Under the pieces are notes generated by a model that worked only from the letters and a program-made list of their open reading frames with translations, made no database searches and was not told the origin of the DNA. Below, in pieces: positions 35,112 to 44,070 of a stretch of DNA of 64,000 nt. The first letter of the stretch is position 1; each line of letters begins with the position of its first letter. The DNA lies in assembly GCA_049642465.1 (NCBI GenBank), contig JBAROV010000224.1, forward strand, positions 62,001 to 126,000. The letters are read 5' to 3'. The position numbers were made by a program, and so were the translations under genes. The stretch comes from CAWDPQ01 sp049642465 (GTDB lineage Bacteria > Acidobacteriota > Vicinamibacteria > Vicinamibacterales > 2-12-FULL-66-21).

Positions 35112-35915
35112 ATGAAACTCGTGAAGGCTCACGCCTTCGGCAACGACTTTCTGCTCGTGCACGCGGCAGAGACGCGGCCGCTGCGCGATCTGTCCGCCAC
35201 CACGCGTGCGATCTGCGATCGTCATCGCGGCATCGGCGCGGACGGGTTGATCGTGTACGAGACGGACGCGCGCCGGACGTCGATGCGCCTTCTCAACGCA
35301 GACGGCAGCCACTCCGAGATTTCCGGAAATGGCGTTCGGTGCCTCGCCGCCTGGCTCGCCAGGACGACGGCGGCCTCTCCCGGAAGCACCATTGACATCG
35401 ACACCGAAGCGGGCACAAAGCGCCTCGAGTTTCTGAGCGACGCCAACGGGCGGCAAACGTTTCGAGCGGCAATGGGGCAGCCAGAGCAGGTCGCGCGCGC
35501 CCGCATACCGGTCGGTTCCACCACCGTTGACGCCATCACCTTGCGCGTGGGGAATCCGCAGTGCGTCGTGCTTGGTGAAGTGAGCGACCAGCGCCTTCGA
35601 ACGATTGCCTCAGCGCTTGCCGTTCATCCGCACTTTCCAGAAGGCACGAACGTGGAGCTTGCCTCGGTCGAGCCGCCGGACCGTGTCCGGATTCTCATTT
35701 GGGAGCGCGGCGTCGGTCCGACCGAGTCGTCTGGAACGGGCGCATGCGCAGCCGCTGTCGCGGCGATTCAATACGGCGGGGCCTCACGAGCCGTGGACAT
35801 CGACGCGCCGGGGGGCACGCAACACGTCGAATGGCGCGACGATGGGTTGTATTTGACCGGGTGGGCGGAGATTGTGGCCGAGGCGACGTGGCTGAGAGCC
35901 GAACACCGCAGGTAA
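35112..35915 (+). CDS. dapF: DapF-like epimerase with both catalytic cysteines replaced by serine
   Basis: The 267-residue protein has the full diaminopimelate epimerase frame: HAFGNDFLLVHA at the N-terminus, HRGIGADG, NADGSHSEISGNGVRC, GTNVELASV and ERGVGPTESSGTGACA. In functional DapF the two motifs read SEMCGNG and ACGTG, where the Cys pair removes and returns the alpha proton. Here Ser71 (codon TCC) and Ser207 (codon TCT) stand in their place. The HC of the GNPHC motif is QC. The product should convert LL- to meso-diaminopimelate if active; it may be inactive or act on another substrate. The stop overlaps the next ATG by one base. Confidence 0.8.
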   Translation: MKLVKAHAFGNDFLLVHAAETRPLRDLSATTRAICDRHRGIGADGLIVYETDARRTSMRLLNADGSHSEISGNGVRCLAAWLARTTAASPGSTIDIDTEAGTKRLEFLSDANGRQTFRAAMGQPEQVARARIPVGSTTVDAITLRVGNPQCVVLGEVSDQRLRTIASALAVHPHFPEGTNVELASVEPPDRVRILIWERGVGPTESSGTGACAAAVAAIQYGGASRAVDIDAPGGTQHVEWRDDGLYLTGWAEIVAEATWLRAEHRR

Positions 35916-37435
35916 TGCGACGGTTGCACGAAGCGGCCGGGTCGACGGAGACCTATTCTCCAGCCGAGGAGCGCTTCAACCGCCGCCGCCGCACCACAGG
36001 ACTCTTTCTGGGGCCTGGCGTGTTCCTCGCGCTCATCCTGGCGCCTCTGCCGCTCGCCCGACCCGCTCACCACCTTGCCGCCATCCTCGCGATGATGGTC
36101 GTCTTCTGGGTCACCGAAGCGTTGCCGCTCGCCGTGACGGCAATCATCGGCCCGGTTTTGGCGGTCATCCTGCGCGTGGCGCCGGCTCGTGCCGCCTTTG
36201 CGCCTTTTGCCGATCCCATCATCTTTCTGTTCATCGGCAGTTTCATGCTGGCTGAGGCGATGTTCGTCCACGGTCTCGATCGGCGCATTGCCTTCGGTGC
36301 CCTCTCTTCCCGTGCGGTCGGCAGCAGCCCCGTGAGGATCCTCCTGGTTTACGGTGCGGTGGCCGCAGGGATTTCGATGTGGATCAGCAACACCGCGACG
36401 ACGGCAATGATGTTTCCGATTGGCCTGTCGATCGTCGCGCACCTGACGGAAGGCCGCGAATCAGAGCCGGGTAGCCGCGACTTTGCCATGGCGATGATGC
36501 TGATTACCGCCTTTGCCGCATCGGTCGGAGGGATCGGTACGCCGATCGGCACGCCGCCGAATCTGATTGGCATCGGCATGATGAGTCGAATCGCGGGGAT
36601 CGAGATCTCGTTTTTCGAATGGATGATGTTCGGCGTGCCGATTGTCATCCTGCTGTTCCTGTATCTGGTGGCGTACTTCTATTTCACCGGATTGCGCCAC
36701 CTTCGAGTGGATGCGACGCGGGCGAGCGTCATTCAGTCGGAGCTCCGCCGACTTGGGCCGCTTTCGGCGGGGCAGCGGAACGTGCTCATCGCGTTTGTCA
36801 CGACGGTGGTGCTCTGGCTCTTTCCGGGCGTGTTGACGATCGTCGGTCAGGGTGAGAGCCAGTTTGCGCGCGCCTACGGTGCCGCGGTGCCCGAGTCGGT
36901 GGCGGCCCTGGTTGGGGCGATCTGCCTGTTTCTGCTGCCGGTCAGCTGGCGCGCTCGCAGATTCACGCTGCGATGGGAAGAGGCGATCAGGATCGACTGG
37001 GGCATCATTCTGTTATTCGGTGGCGGCCTCGCGATGGGAGAGCTGGCATTCTCGACTGGCTTGGCCGAAGCGATGGGGCGAGGGATTACCTCGTGGCTCC
37101 CGGCAAAATCGGCGCTGTCCTTGACGATCCTGTTCACGGCGATCGGAATTCTGATGTCCGAGGCCGCGTCCAATACGGCCTCGGCCAACATGATCGTCCC
37201 GGTCGCGATCGCGGTCTCGCAGGCCTCCGGCGTCAACCCGCTGCAACCGGCGCTGGGGGCGACGCTTGGCGCATCGATGGGTTTCATGATGCCCATCTCG
37301 ACCCCTCCCAACGCGATCGTTTACTCGTCAGGCCACGTGCCTATCACCGCGATGATGAGGCACGGGCTGGGTCTCGATGTGGTGGGGTTCGTGCTTATCG
37401 TGCTGGTGGTTTCAGCGATCGGCTGGATTCTCTAG
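35915..37435 (+). CDS. DASS-family sodium/dicarboxylate or sulfate symporter
   Basis: The ATG at 35915 overlaps the dapF TAA by one base and gives 506 residues, eleven or more membrane helices. Two SNT motifs (SNTATTAMMFP near residue 157 and SNTASANMIVP near 420) and GGIGTPIGTPPNLIGIGMM are the substrate and sodium sites of the DASS (SLC13) family. It imports C4-dicarboxylates, citrate or sulfate with sodium ions through the inner membrane. The longer upstream frame crosses dapF and is rejected. Confidence 0.86.
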   Translation: MRRLHEAAGSTETYSPAEERFNRRRRTTGLFLGPGVFLALILAPLPLARPAHHLAAILAMMVVFWVTEALPLAVTAIIGPVLAVILRVAPARAAFAPFADPIIFLFIGSFMLAEAMFVHGLDRRIAFGALSSRAVGSSPVRILLVYGAVAAGISMWISNTATTAMMFPIGLSIVAHLTEGRESEPGSRDFAMAMMLITAFAASVGGIGTPIGTPPNLIGIGMMSRIAGIEISFFEWMMFGVPIVILLFLYLVAYFYFTGLRHLRVDATRASVIQSELRRLGPLSAGQRNVLIAFVTTVVLWLFPGVLTIVGQGESQFARAYGAAVPESVAALVGAICLFLLPVSWRARRFTLRWEEAIRIDWGIILLFGGGLAMGELAFSTGLAEAMGRGITSWLPAKSALSLTILFTAIGILMSEAASNTASANMIVPVAIAVSQASGVNPLQPALGATLGASMGFMMPISTPPNAIVYSSGHVPITAMMRHGLGLDVVGFVLIVLVVSAIGWIL

Positions 37436-37456
37436 GACTGCAAACTCTGCCACCTG

Positions 37457-38071
37457 CTACCGCCGCCGCCGGCCGCCGCGTGCCCCTCGCCCCTCCATCG
37501 CGTCATCGATCGCCTTGATCTGTGCGGCAATCCGCTCGGGCAGGCTTTTGATTCGTTCGATCGCCTCCAGATAGTTGCCTTCCTTCACAGCTGCGCGCGC
37601 TTCTTGCAGGGCGTGCTGCGCATCGGCACGGAGCTTTCGCGACGCTTCCAGTTGCGGGAGTCGGGCGGCTTCCGCTGCCCGCAGTTTCGTCTGCAACTGT
37701 TGAATGGAGGTAGCGGTCATCGCGAGAAGCCCTTCGACTTCGCTGCGCGCGCGGGCTTTGCCGTTGGCCGCTTCCTTCGCGGCTTCGAGTGCGCGCTCGT
37801 TGGCATCGAGGGCGCGTGAGAGCGCCAGCCGGTAATCGCGCTGCTCGACCGCCTCGTGCGCCTGCTGCAGCGCGCTCGTGGCGGCGCCGTACACCTCAGG
37901 CGCGTACTGATCCGCACCCGCCGCACGGGCGGCATCGATGGCGCCTTGTGCACGATCGATTTCTTTTTGCGGAGGTTCGGAACAGGCGGCGCAGAAGAGA
38001 AGGACGCAGTAGAGCGCCGGCGCCCACGTAAGCATGCGGCGCGCGGTGCGCTGGCGGACAAGGACGCGCAT
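37457..38071 (-). CDS. DUF4398-like coiled lipoprotein
   Basis: Starting at MRVLVRQ (38071) gives 204 residues; MLTWAP at 38035 would start closer to the signal sequence. The lipobox is LLFCAAC. The rest is alanine- and glutamate-rich helix with heptads and the DUF4398-type repeat PEVYGAATSALQQAHEAVEQ, then a basic Arg-rich tail. It is probably periplasmic, facing the peptidoglycan. It diverges from radC, and its 3' end faces the DASS gene. Confidence 0.6.
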   Translation of the reverse strand: MRVLVRQRTARRMLTWAPALYCVLLFCAACSEPPQKEIDRAQGAIDAARAAGADQYAPEVYGAATSALQQAHEAVEQRDYRLALSRALDANERALEAAKEAANGKARARSEVEGLLAMTATSIQQLQTKLRAAEAARLPQLEASRKLRADAQHALQEARAAVKEGNYLEAIERIKSLPERIAAQIKAIDDAMEGRGARGGRRRR

Positions 38072-38102
38072 CGGGGGGGCAGTATAGCAGGGATGGTGTA
38101 CG

Positions 38103-38771
38103 ATGAAGGCCATTGCGCCGCACGATCGTCCGCGTGAGAAGCTTGCGCGGCTCGGCGCGGCGGCGCTTGGCGACAACGAACTCGTCGCGATCGTGCTTGG
38201 ACAGGGACAGGCCAGAGCCAGCGTCCTCGATCTGGCGAACACACTGCTGACGGCAGCCGGCGGCACGGAAGGGCTCGCGCGCGCGCGACTGGAGGATCTC
38301 GTTCAAGTTGCTGGAATCGGAAGTGCCCGGGCTGCCCAGATCCTTGCGGCCGTCGAACTCGGTCGTCGAGTCGTGACCTGCGGCAGTCGGGAGCGCCTGC
38401 AGATGACCAGCCCCCGCGCCGTTGCCGAATTCCTTCTGGTCCAGTACGGCAACGGGCCGGTCGAGCAGTTCGGGATCATGCTGCTCGACACCAAGCACAG
38501 GGTGCTGCGAACCACGGTGCTGTCGGTCGGCACCCTCGACGCGAGCATCGTGCATCCGCGGGAGATCTTTCGGGAAGCCACGGCGGGCGGGGCTGCCGCC
38601 ATCGTGCTGTTCCACAATCATCCGTCCGGCGATCCGGAACCGAGCCGCGAAGACCGCCGGCTCACCGATCGTGTGATCGCCGCGGGTGTGTTGATGGGGA
38701 TCGATGTGCTCGATCACATCATCCTGGGAGATGCACGCTATTTCAGCTTTCGCGAGAAGGGAACTCTCTGA
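38103..38771 (+). CDS. radC: RadC family JAB-domain protein
   Basis: The 222-residue protein has an N-terminal helix-hairpin-helix part (VAGIGSARAAQILA) and the C-terminal MPN+/JAMM-type active-site signature LFHNHPSGDPEPSREDRRLT, whose two His and Asp bind a metal. The family is often annotated as DNA repair, but the function is unsettled. The length matches the family. larC follows after 2 bases. Confidence 0.88.
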   Translation: MKAIAPHDRPREKLARLGAAALGDNELVAIVLGQGQARASVLDLANTLLTAAGGTEGLARARLEDLVQVAGIGSARAAQILAAVELGRRVVTCGSRERLQMTSPRAVAEFLLVQYGNGPVEQFGIMLLDTKHRVLRTTVLSVGTLDASIVHPREIFREATAGGAAAIVLFHNHPSGDPEPSREDRRLTDRVIAAGVLMGIDVLDHIILGDARYFSFREKGTL

Positions 38772-38773
38772 GA

Positions 38774-40078
38774 GTGGCGAAGACCGCGTACTTTGATTGT
38801 TTTTCCGGAGCCTCTGGAGACATGGTGCTCGGCGCCGTGCTCGATCTGGGCCTGCCGATCGAGGAACTGCGCAAGGCGCTCGGCAGTCTTGCCCTCGAGG
38901 TCGGCTCGATCTCCGCCGATCGCGTGCTCCGTGCAGGTGTATCCGCAACCAAGTTTCGCCTGCACGAGACAGGCGCTCGCGGTCACCAGCACCATCACGA
39001 CCACAATCGTCATGACCACCATCGTGATCAGCGGCAGCATCCTGAGACGTCCGTCCTCCCGGCCTCCCGACCTCCCGACCCCCCGAGTCCGCCGCAGGCG
39101 CACCACCACCACGATCATCACAGCCTGAAAGAGATTGCCGCAGCGATTGACCGATCGGCATTGTCGCGGGACGGAAAGGATCGCGCCGTCCAGCTATTCC
39201 GGCGACTGGCCGAAGCTGAGGCGGCCGTCCACGACATGCCCGTCGAAAAAATTCACCTGCACGAAGTCGGCGCTCTCGATTCAATTGTGGACATCGTTGG
39301 TGCGGTGTTCGCCCTCGATTGGCTTGGCGCGTCGCACATCGTCTCGTCGCCCGTGAACGTGGGGAGTGGAGTGGTGAACTGTGCGCACGGGACATTTCCC
39401 GTGCCGGCGCCTGCTACCGCGCGACTGCTGGAAGGCGTACCGGTCTATGCCGGCGCCGTCGAAACGGAGCTCACCACGCCGACAGGTGCGCTGCTCATCA
39501 CGTCGTACGCGAAAAGCTTCGGTCCGCTACCGATGATGCGAATCGATCGCATCGGCTACGGGGCCGGCGACAAAGATTTCAAGGGACATCCGAACGTCTT
39601 TCGCCTGGTGCTCGGAGAGTCCGACGCCTCCACCGTTACTGAACCGATCGTGACCGTGGAGTGCGAGATCGACGACATGAATCCGCAATTGTTCGGGCCG
39701 CTGATGGATCGGCTGTACGCCGCGGGCGCGCTGGACGTGTTCTATTCAGCGGTGCAGATGAAGAAGAACCGGCCGGGAACGCTGGTGACGGTGATCGCAC
39801 ATCCGGATCGGCGTCACGAAATCGCGAGTGTGTTCTTCGCCGAGACCACAACCATTGGCGTGCGCTATCGGGAAATGCTACGTGAATGTCTGGAACGCGA
39901 GTGGGAGACGCTTGAGACACCCGTTGGGAAGATCCGTTTCAAGGTCGCACGCCGGGCAGGGGAGGTGTTGAACGCGGCACCGGAGTTTGATGACTGCTTA
40001 CGCGCGGCAGTAGAGCATGGTCTCCCCGTGAAAGCGGTCCAGGCGCTTGCGCTCAAAGCGTGGTTGGATCGGACGTGA
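38774..40078 (+). CDS. larC: Nickel pincer cofactor biosynthesis protein LarC (single frame)
   Basis: The 434-residue protein (GTG start) carries the LarC1-like start TAYFDCFSGASGDMVLGA and the C-terminal LarC2 end in one frame. In Lactobacillus the two parts need a programmed frameshift. LarC inserts nickel into the pyridinium dithiocarboxylate pincer. Residues about 72-118 form a His-rich metal-binding insert (HQHHHDHNRHDHHRD and HHHHDHH). Its Pro/Ser linker (SVLPASRPPDPP) is encoded by the CGTCCTCCCG word repeat at 39,050. LarB, LarE and a lactate racemase are not in this window. Confidence 0.82.
   Translation: MAKTAYFDCFSGASGDMVLGAVLDLGLPIEELRKALGSLALEVGSISADRVLRAGVSATKFRLHETGARGHQHHHDHNRHDHHRDQRQHPETSVLPASRPPDPPSPPQAHHHHDHHSLKEIAAAIDRSALSRDGKDRAVQLFRRLAEAEAAVHDMPVEKIHLHEVGALDSIVDIVGAVFALDWLGASHIVSSPVNVGSGVVNCAHGTFPVPAPATARLLEGVPVYAGAVETELTTPTGALLITSYAKSFGPLPMMRIDRIGYGAGDKDFKGHPNVFRLVLGESDASTVTEPIVTVECEIDDMNPQLFGPLMDRLYAAGALDVFYSAVQMKKNRPGTLVTVIAHPDRRHEIASVFFAETTTIGVRYREMLRECLEREWETLETPVGKIRFKVARRAGEVLNAAPEFDDCLRAAVEHGLPVKAVQALALKAWLDRT
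39050..39086. repeat. CGTCCTCCCG word repeat inside larC
   Basis: Four copies of CCTCCCGACC-like words, the same as at 11.6, 49.7 and 61.3 kb, lie in frame in larC and encode a proline-rich linker between two His clusters. Confidence 0.7.
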
Positions 40079-40079
40079 G

Positions 40080-40131
40080 GCAGCGCCAGCGAGAGCGAGT
40101 GGGGGTGGGGCCCCACGAGCATTGATAAAAA
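40080..40131. repeat. Palindromic element, truncated copy A (metG leader)
   Basis: GAGTGGGGGTGGGGCCCCACGAGC followed by ATTGATAAAA, in the same orientation as copy B, with the remaining half missing after the larC stop. Relative to other copies the stem C-G pair is changed to T-A on both sides, a compensatory change. The ATG of metG comes directly after the element, with no Shine-Dalgarno between. Confidence 0.75.
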
Positions 40132-42171
40132 ATGACTCAGTTCTATCTGACAACCGCAATTGATTACGTCAACAGCCGGCCGCATCTCGGGACGGCCTAC
40201 GAAAAGATTGCGGCCGACGTCATCGCACGATACAAGCGGCTCGCGGGCTTCGACACGCATTTCGTGATGGGCAACGACGAGCACTCGCAGAATGTGTATC
40301 GGCGCGCGCGCGAGCTTGGCGAGGATCCCAAGGCCTACTGCGACCGGATGGCCGTCGAGTTCACCGACGTCTGGCGGCGGCTGGACATTTCCTTCGATGA
40401 CTTCATCCGGACGACGGACGCCCGGCATCAGGCGGGCGTGCAGGAACTCGTTCGCCGGATGGCCGCGGCAGGCGACATCTACGAAGGCGATTACGAGGGC
40501 TGGTACTGCGTCTCGTGCGAGGCGTTCAAGCAGGAGAAGGACCTCGTCGAAGGTCTGTGTCCGATTCACCGGACGAAACCGGAGTGGCTGCGCGAGAAGA
40601 ACTACTTCTTTCGACTGTCGAAATATGCCGATCCGCTGCGCCGGCACTACACAGAATGCCCCGACTTCATCGTCCCCGTCGTCCGGCGCAATGAGATTCT
40701 CCGGCTTGTCGAATCGGGCCTCGAGGATATTTCTGTCAGTCGGGCCGGTCAGGCGTGGGGCATCCCGATGCCGGACGACCCGTCGAGTGTGATCTACGTC
40801 TGGGTGGATGCCCTGATCAACTACATCACCGCGGTTGGTTACGGCACCGACGCGAAGCTGTTCGAACGCTGGTGGCCGGCACATCTTCACATCGTTGGCA
40901 AGGACATTACGCGCTTCCACTGCGTGATCTGGCCGGCGATGCTGATGAGCGCGGGGCTGGCGCTGCCGAAACAGGTGTTCGGTCACGGATGGCTGCACCT
41001 CAAAGGCGAGAAGATGAGCAAGTCGCTCGGCACGATCATCGACCCGCTCGATGCGGTCGAGAAATTCGGTCCCGACCCGCTTCGGTTATACCTGGTAAAG
41101 GAGATCACGTTCGGGAGCGACGGCGACTTCATCTGGGAGCGCTTCGAAGATCGGTACAACGTCGATCTGGCCAACAACCTCGGCAACCTGGTCAGCCGGA
41201 TCGGCGCGATGGCCGACAAGTATCGCGGCGGGAGTCTTGCACCCGGGCCCAGCGAAGCCGGGCCGCTGCGAGGCGTCGCCACCCAAGCGCTGCAGGATTA
41301 TCGTACGGCGATGGAGGCGTTCGCCCTCGAACAGGGGGCCGCTGCCATGTTTCGAATCATCGATGCCGCCAACGAACACATCGCGAGTACCGAGCCTTGG
41401 GCGCTCGCGCGCGATCCCAAGAATGCCGATCGTTTATCGCAGGTGCTATTCGATGCGGCTGAAGCGGTGAGAATCGTCGGGGTCTTGCTGCTGCCCATCA
41501 TGCCCAAATCCGCGGCGGAGATTCTGCGGCGGGTGGGTGAAACGCGCGCACCGGACAAGCTGCGGCTGGCCGATGCGGAGTGGAATGGTGCCGGCGAGCG
41601 TGTGATCGAAAAGGGAAACGCGCTATGGCCCCGTCTGGATTCTGCGACAAGCACTGAGAAGCGCCTGCGGCCCGAGGGAGCGGCCGGAGGGGAGCCCGGC
41701 GGAGCCGGGCCCGCGAGCGAGCGCGAGCGGGGGTGGGGCCCCGCGAGCACTGATAAAAGGAGTTCACGAGTGGACGAGCAGAAACCACTGGCGCCTGCAA
41801 CGACACCGGCATCAACGACACCGGCGTCTTCCGCAACGCCGAACGATCGGATTTCGATAGACGATTTCATGAAGGTCGATCTCCGCACCGCCAAGGTCCT
41901 TGCCGCTGAGAAGGTGCCGAACTCGCGCAAGCTGGTGAAATTGAGCATTGACGTCGGCACGGAGCAACGCACGCTCGTCGCCGGGATTGCCGAGGCGTAC
42001 GAGCCGGAGCAACTCGTCGGCCGGACTATTGTCATGGTCTTCAACCTGAAGCCCGCCAAGTTGATGGGGATCGAGTCGAACGGGATGGTCCTCGCGGCGA
42101 GCCCTGATGGTGGAAAACCCATCCTTCTTGGATTCGACCAGGAGATTCCGCCGGGGGTCCGGGTCCGCTAG
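40132..42171 (+). CDS. metG: Methionyl-tRNA synthetase with C-terminal tRNA-binding domain
   Basis: The 679-residue class I enzyme charges tRNAMet. The HIGH-equivalent is HLGT (His18), KMSKS is at 294-298, and a zinc knuckle CVSCEAF...CPIH lies near 125-145. An EMAP/TrbP domain covers about 575-679. Residues about 508-545 are encoded by palindromic element B and form a Gly/Pro/Arg-rich linker unlike any family segment. Just behind, an AGGAG (41758-41762) seven bases before in-frame GTG 41770 (Val547) could start a separate TrbP domain of 133 residues. The ATG directly follows element A. Confidence 0.88.
   Translation: MTQFYLTTAIDYVNSRPHLGTAYEKIAADVIARYKRLAGFDTHFVMGNDEHSQNVYRRARELGEDPKAYCDRMAVEFTDVWRRLDISFDDFIRTTDARHQAGVQELVRRMAAAGDIYEGDYEGWYCVSCEAFKQEKDLVEGLCPIHRTKPEWLREKNYFFRLSKYADPLRRHYTECPDFIVPVVRRNEILRLVESGLEDISVSRAGQAWGIPMPDDPSSVIYVWVDALINYITAVGYGTDAKLFERWWPAHLHIVGKDITRFHCVIWPAMLMSAGLALPKQVFGHGWLHLKGEKMSKSLGTIIDPLDAVEKFGPDPLRLYLVKEITFGSDGDFIWERFEDRYNVDLANNLGNLVSRIGAMADKYRGGSLAPGPSEAGPLRGVATQALQDYRTAMEAFALEQGAAAMFRIIDAANEHIASTEPWALARDPKNADRLSQVLFDAAEAVRIVGVLLLPIMPKSAAEILRRVGETRAPDKLRLADAEWNGAGERVIEKGNALWPRLDSATSTEKRLRPEGAAGGEPGGAGPASERERGWGPASTDKRSSRVDEQKPLAPATTPASTTPASSATPNDRISIDDFMKVDLRTAKVLAAEKVPNSRKLVKLSIDVGTEQRTLVAGIAEAYEPEQLVGRTIVMVFNLKPAKLMGIESNGMVLAASPDGGKPILLGFDQEIPPGVRVR
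41659..41757. repeat. Palindromic element, copy B, in frame inside metG
   Basis: The copy runs from AAGCGCCTGCGGCCCGAG to CGAGCACTGATAA and is the reverse complement of copies C and D, with a different inner hairpin (GCCCGGCTCCGCCGGGC in opposite-strand view). Short AGCACTGA copies flank it on both sides. The reading frame of metG stays open through it. Confidence 0.85.
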
Positions 42172-42173
42172 CG

Positions 42174-42959
42174 GTGATCGATTCTCACTGTCATCTCGCT
42201 GGCCAGGAGTTTGCCGCAGACCTGCCGGAGGTCATTCAGCGAGCCAGGGCCGCCGGGGTTTTGCGCGTGCTGTGCGTGCTGACCGAGAACGATTCCGCGG
42301 AAGAGACCGCGGCGTCGCGTCTGAAGGAGTTGTGGCCGGCCACTCGATTTGCGACGGGCATTCATCCGCACAACGCGGGCGGTCATTCCGATCGGATGAC
42401 CGAAAGCCTGCGTCTCCTCGAGGAGCGGGCTCGCCGATTGGACGCGGTGGCAATCGGCGAGATCGGCCTTGACTATCACTACGATTTCTCGCCGAGAGAG
42501 GTGCAGCAGGAGGTCTTTCGCGCGCAGATCGGCCTGGCCAGGCGGCTGTCGCTCCCCATCATTATTCACACGCGTGAAGCGACGGATGATACGTTCCGGA
42601 TTCTCGAGGCGGCGGGTGGAGGGCAGGTGCGCGGGGTCTTCCACTGTTTCACGGGCGACGTACCAATGGCACGTCGGGCGTTGGATCTCGGTTTTTGTGT
42701 GTCGTTTGCCGGGATTGTGACCTTCCCTCGGGCGGAAACGCTCCGGGAAGCCGCTCGCATCGTGCCAGCGGATCGGCTTCTCGTCGAGACGGACGCACCG
42801 TATCTGGCGCCGATCCCACATCGCGGCAAGCGAAACGAACCGGCGTTTGTCGGTCGTGTGGTGGAGCAACTGGCGAGGACGCGGGAGGACGACGCCGACA
42901 CTCTGGGGGCGTCAACCGCGGCAAACTTTGAAGCGCTCTTCGGCGTAGCGTCAGGCTAA
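42174..42959 (+). CDS. tatD: TatD-family metal-dependent deoxyribonuclease
   Basis: The 261-residue TIM-barrel begins MIDSHCHLAG (metal His pair) and has GIHPHNAG, GEIGLDYHYD (metal Glu), HTREATDD, HCFTGD and ETDAPYLAP (last metal Asp). TatD hydrolyses DNA ends and acts in DNA repair or degradation. It starts with GTG two bases after metG, so the two are probably translated from one mRNA. Confidence 0.87.
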   Translation: MIDSHCHLAGQEFAADLPEVIQRARAAGVLRVLCVLTENDSAEETAASRLKELWPATRFATGIHPHNAGGHSDRMTESLRLLEERARRLDAVAIGEIGLDYHYDFSPREVQQEVFRAQIGLARRLSLPIIIHTREATDDTFRILEAAGGGQVRGVFHCFTGDVPMARRALDLGFCVSFAGIVTFPRAETLREAARIVPADRLLVETDAPYLAPIPHRGKRNEPAFVGRVVEQLARTREDDADTLGASTAANFEALFGVASG

Positions 42960-42997
42960 TCTGCGTCACGACAAGGGCTTAGCGAGGCTCCGGCGCG

Positions 42998-43027
42998 TTG
43001 ACACTCCGCGCCAGACTTCAGTATTGT
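42998..43027 (+). promoter_or_regulatory. Sigma-70-type promoter of the polyprenyl synthase gene
   Basis: TTGACA (42998-43003), 18-base spacer, TATTGT (43022-43027). The predicted transcript starts about 23 bases before the TTG at 43057. Confidence 0.6.
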
Positions 43028-43056
43028 GAGGCGACCGCCTGCTGCGGCCATTCCCA

Positions 43057-44064
43057 TTGACTGATACAGCGCAAAAATCGGCCGTCTCGAGCGACCTGGC
43101 GCAAATCTTCGAACCCATCCGCGAGGATCTGGAGGCGGTAGAGCAGGAGTTCCTGCAGCACATCCAGTCCCGAGTGGCGCTGATCCCTGAAATGGGCCGG
43201 TATATCCAGAACAGTGGCGGCAAGCGGGTCCGTCCCGCCGTCCTGCTCATGGCGTCGCGCTTGAGCGGCTACCAAGGGGAGCGTGCCGTCCTCTATGCCT
43301 CGGTCGTCGAATTCATTCACACCGCGACGCTCGTGCACGATGACATCATCGACGGCGCTGACTTGAGGCGTGGCCGGCTCGCCGTGCATTCGCGGTGGGG
43401 CAACGACATCACCGTATTGCTTGGCGACTACCTCTACATCAAGTCGATGGCCATGGCGCTCACGCAGGACTCGCTCGAGATCATTCGACTGCTGTGCGAC
43501 GTGACGCTGCGCATGATCGAAGGCGAGTTGTATCAGCTCACGAAGACCGGCGACGTGGACATCTCCGAAGAGGAGCACTTCGAGATTATTCGACGGAAGA
43601 CGGCGTTTCTGTTTGGCGGGTGTGCGCAAATTGGCGGGATGCTGGGTGGCGTGTCGGCGGAGCGCGAGTCGGCGCTCCGAGACTATGGCTTCAATCTCGG
43701 AATCGCTTTTCAGCTGGTGGACGACTTGCTCGACTACACCGCCGACGCGAGTGCGCTCGGAAAGCCGGTTGGTGGCGATCTTCGCGAAGGCAAAGTGACA
43801 CTCCCCATTATCCTGCTGCGGCGCGCGGCTGGCGGCGACGCCGACAGCTTGATTCGCACGGTGGTTGCCGATCGCAGCGTCTCGCCAGAGCAGTGGCGCG
43901 AGATCGTCCGCCTGCTGCGCGAGCACGGCGCGACCGAGCTGGCTTACAAGCGCGCCGTCGAATACGCCAACCGAGCGAAAGCCTGCCTGGCCGTGTTTCC
44001 GCCGAGCCGCGAGCGCGATGCGCTCCTCTCTCTGCCAGACTACGTCTTGTCTCGCGATCGCTAG
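43057..44064 (+). CDS. ispB: All-trans polyprenyl diphosphate synthase
   Basis: The 335-residue protein starts with TTG. FARM motif HDDIIDGADLRR (Asp95, Asp96, Asp99) and SARM motif FQLVDDLLDYTAD bind diphosphates through magnesium ions. GNDITVLLGDYLY is a conserved helix. It elongates farnesyl or geranylgeranyl diphosphate with isopentenyl diphosphate, giving the quinone side chain. Chain length is not readable. It has its own promoter upstream and copies C and D of the palindromic element behind it. Confidence 0.85.
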   Translation: MTDTAQKSAVSSDLAQIFEPIREDLEAVEQEFLQHIQSRVALIPEMGRYIQNSGGKRVRPAVLLMASRLSGYQGERAVLYASVVEFIHTATLVHDDIIDGADLRRGRLAVHSRWGNDITVLLGDYLYIKSMAMALTQDSLEIIRLLCDVTLRMIEGELYQLTKTGDVDISEEEHFEIIRRKTAFLFGGCAQIGGMLGGVSAERESALRDYGFNLGIAFQLVDDLLDYTADASALGKPVGGDLREGKVTLPIILLRRAAGGDADSLIRTVVADRSVSPEQWREIVRLLREHGATELAYKRAVEYANRAKACLAVFPPSRERDALLSLPDYVLSRDR

Positions 44065-44070
44065 GTTGTC

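Noticed and set aside
37896..39395. Long minus-strand open frame across radC and larC
   Set aside because: Shadow of two well-supported genes; no family likeness.
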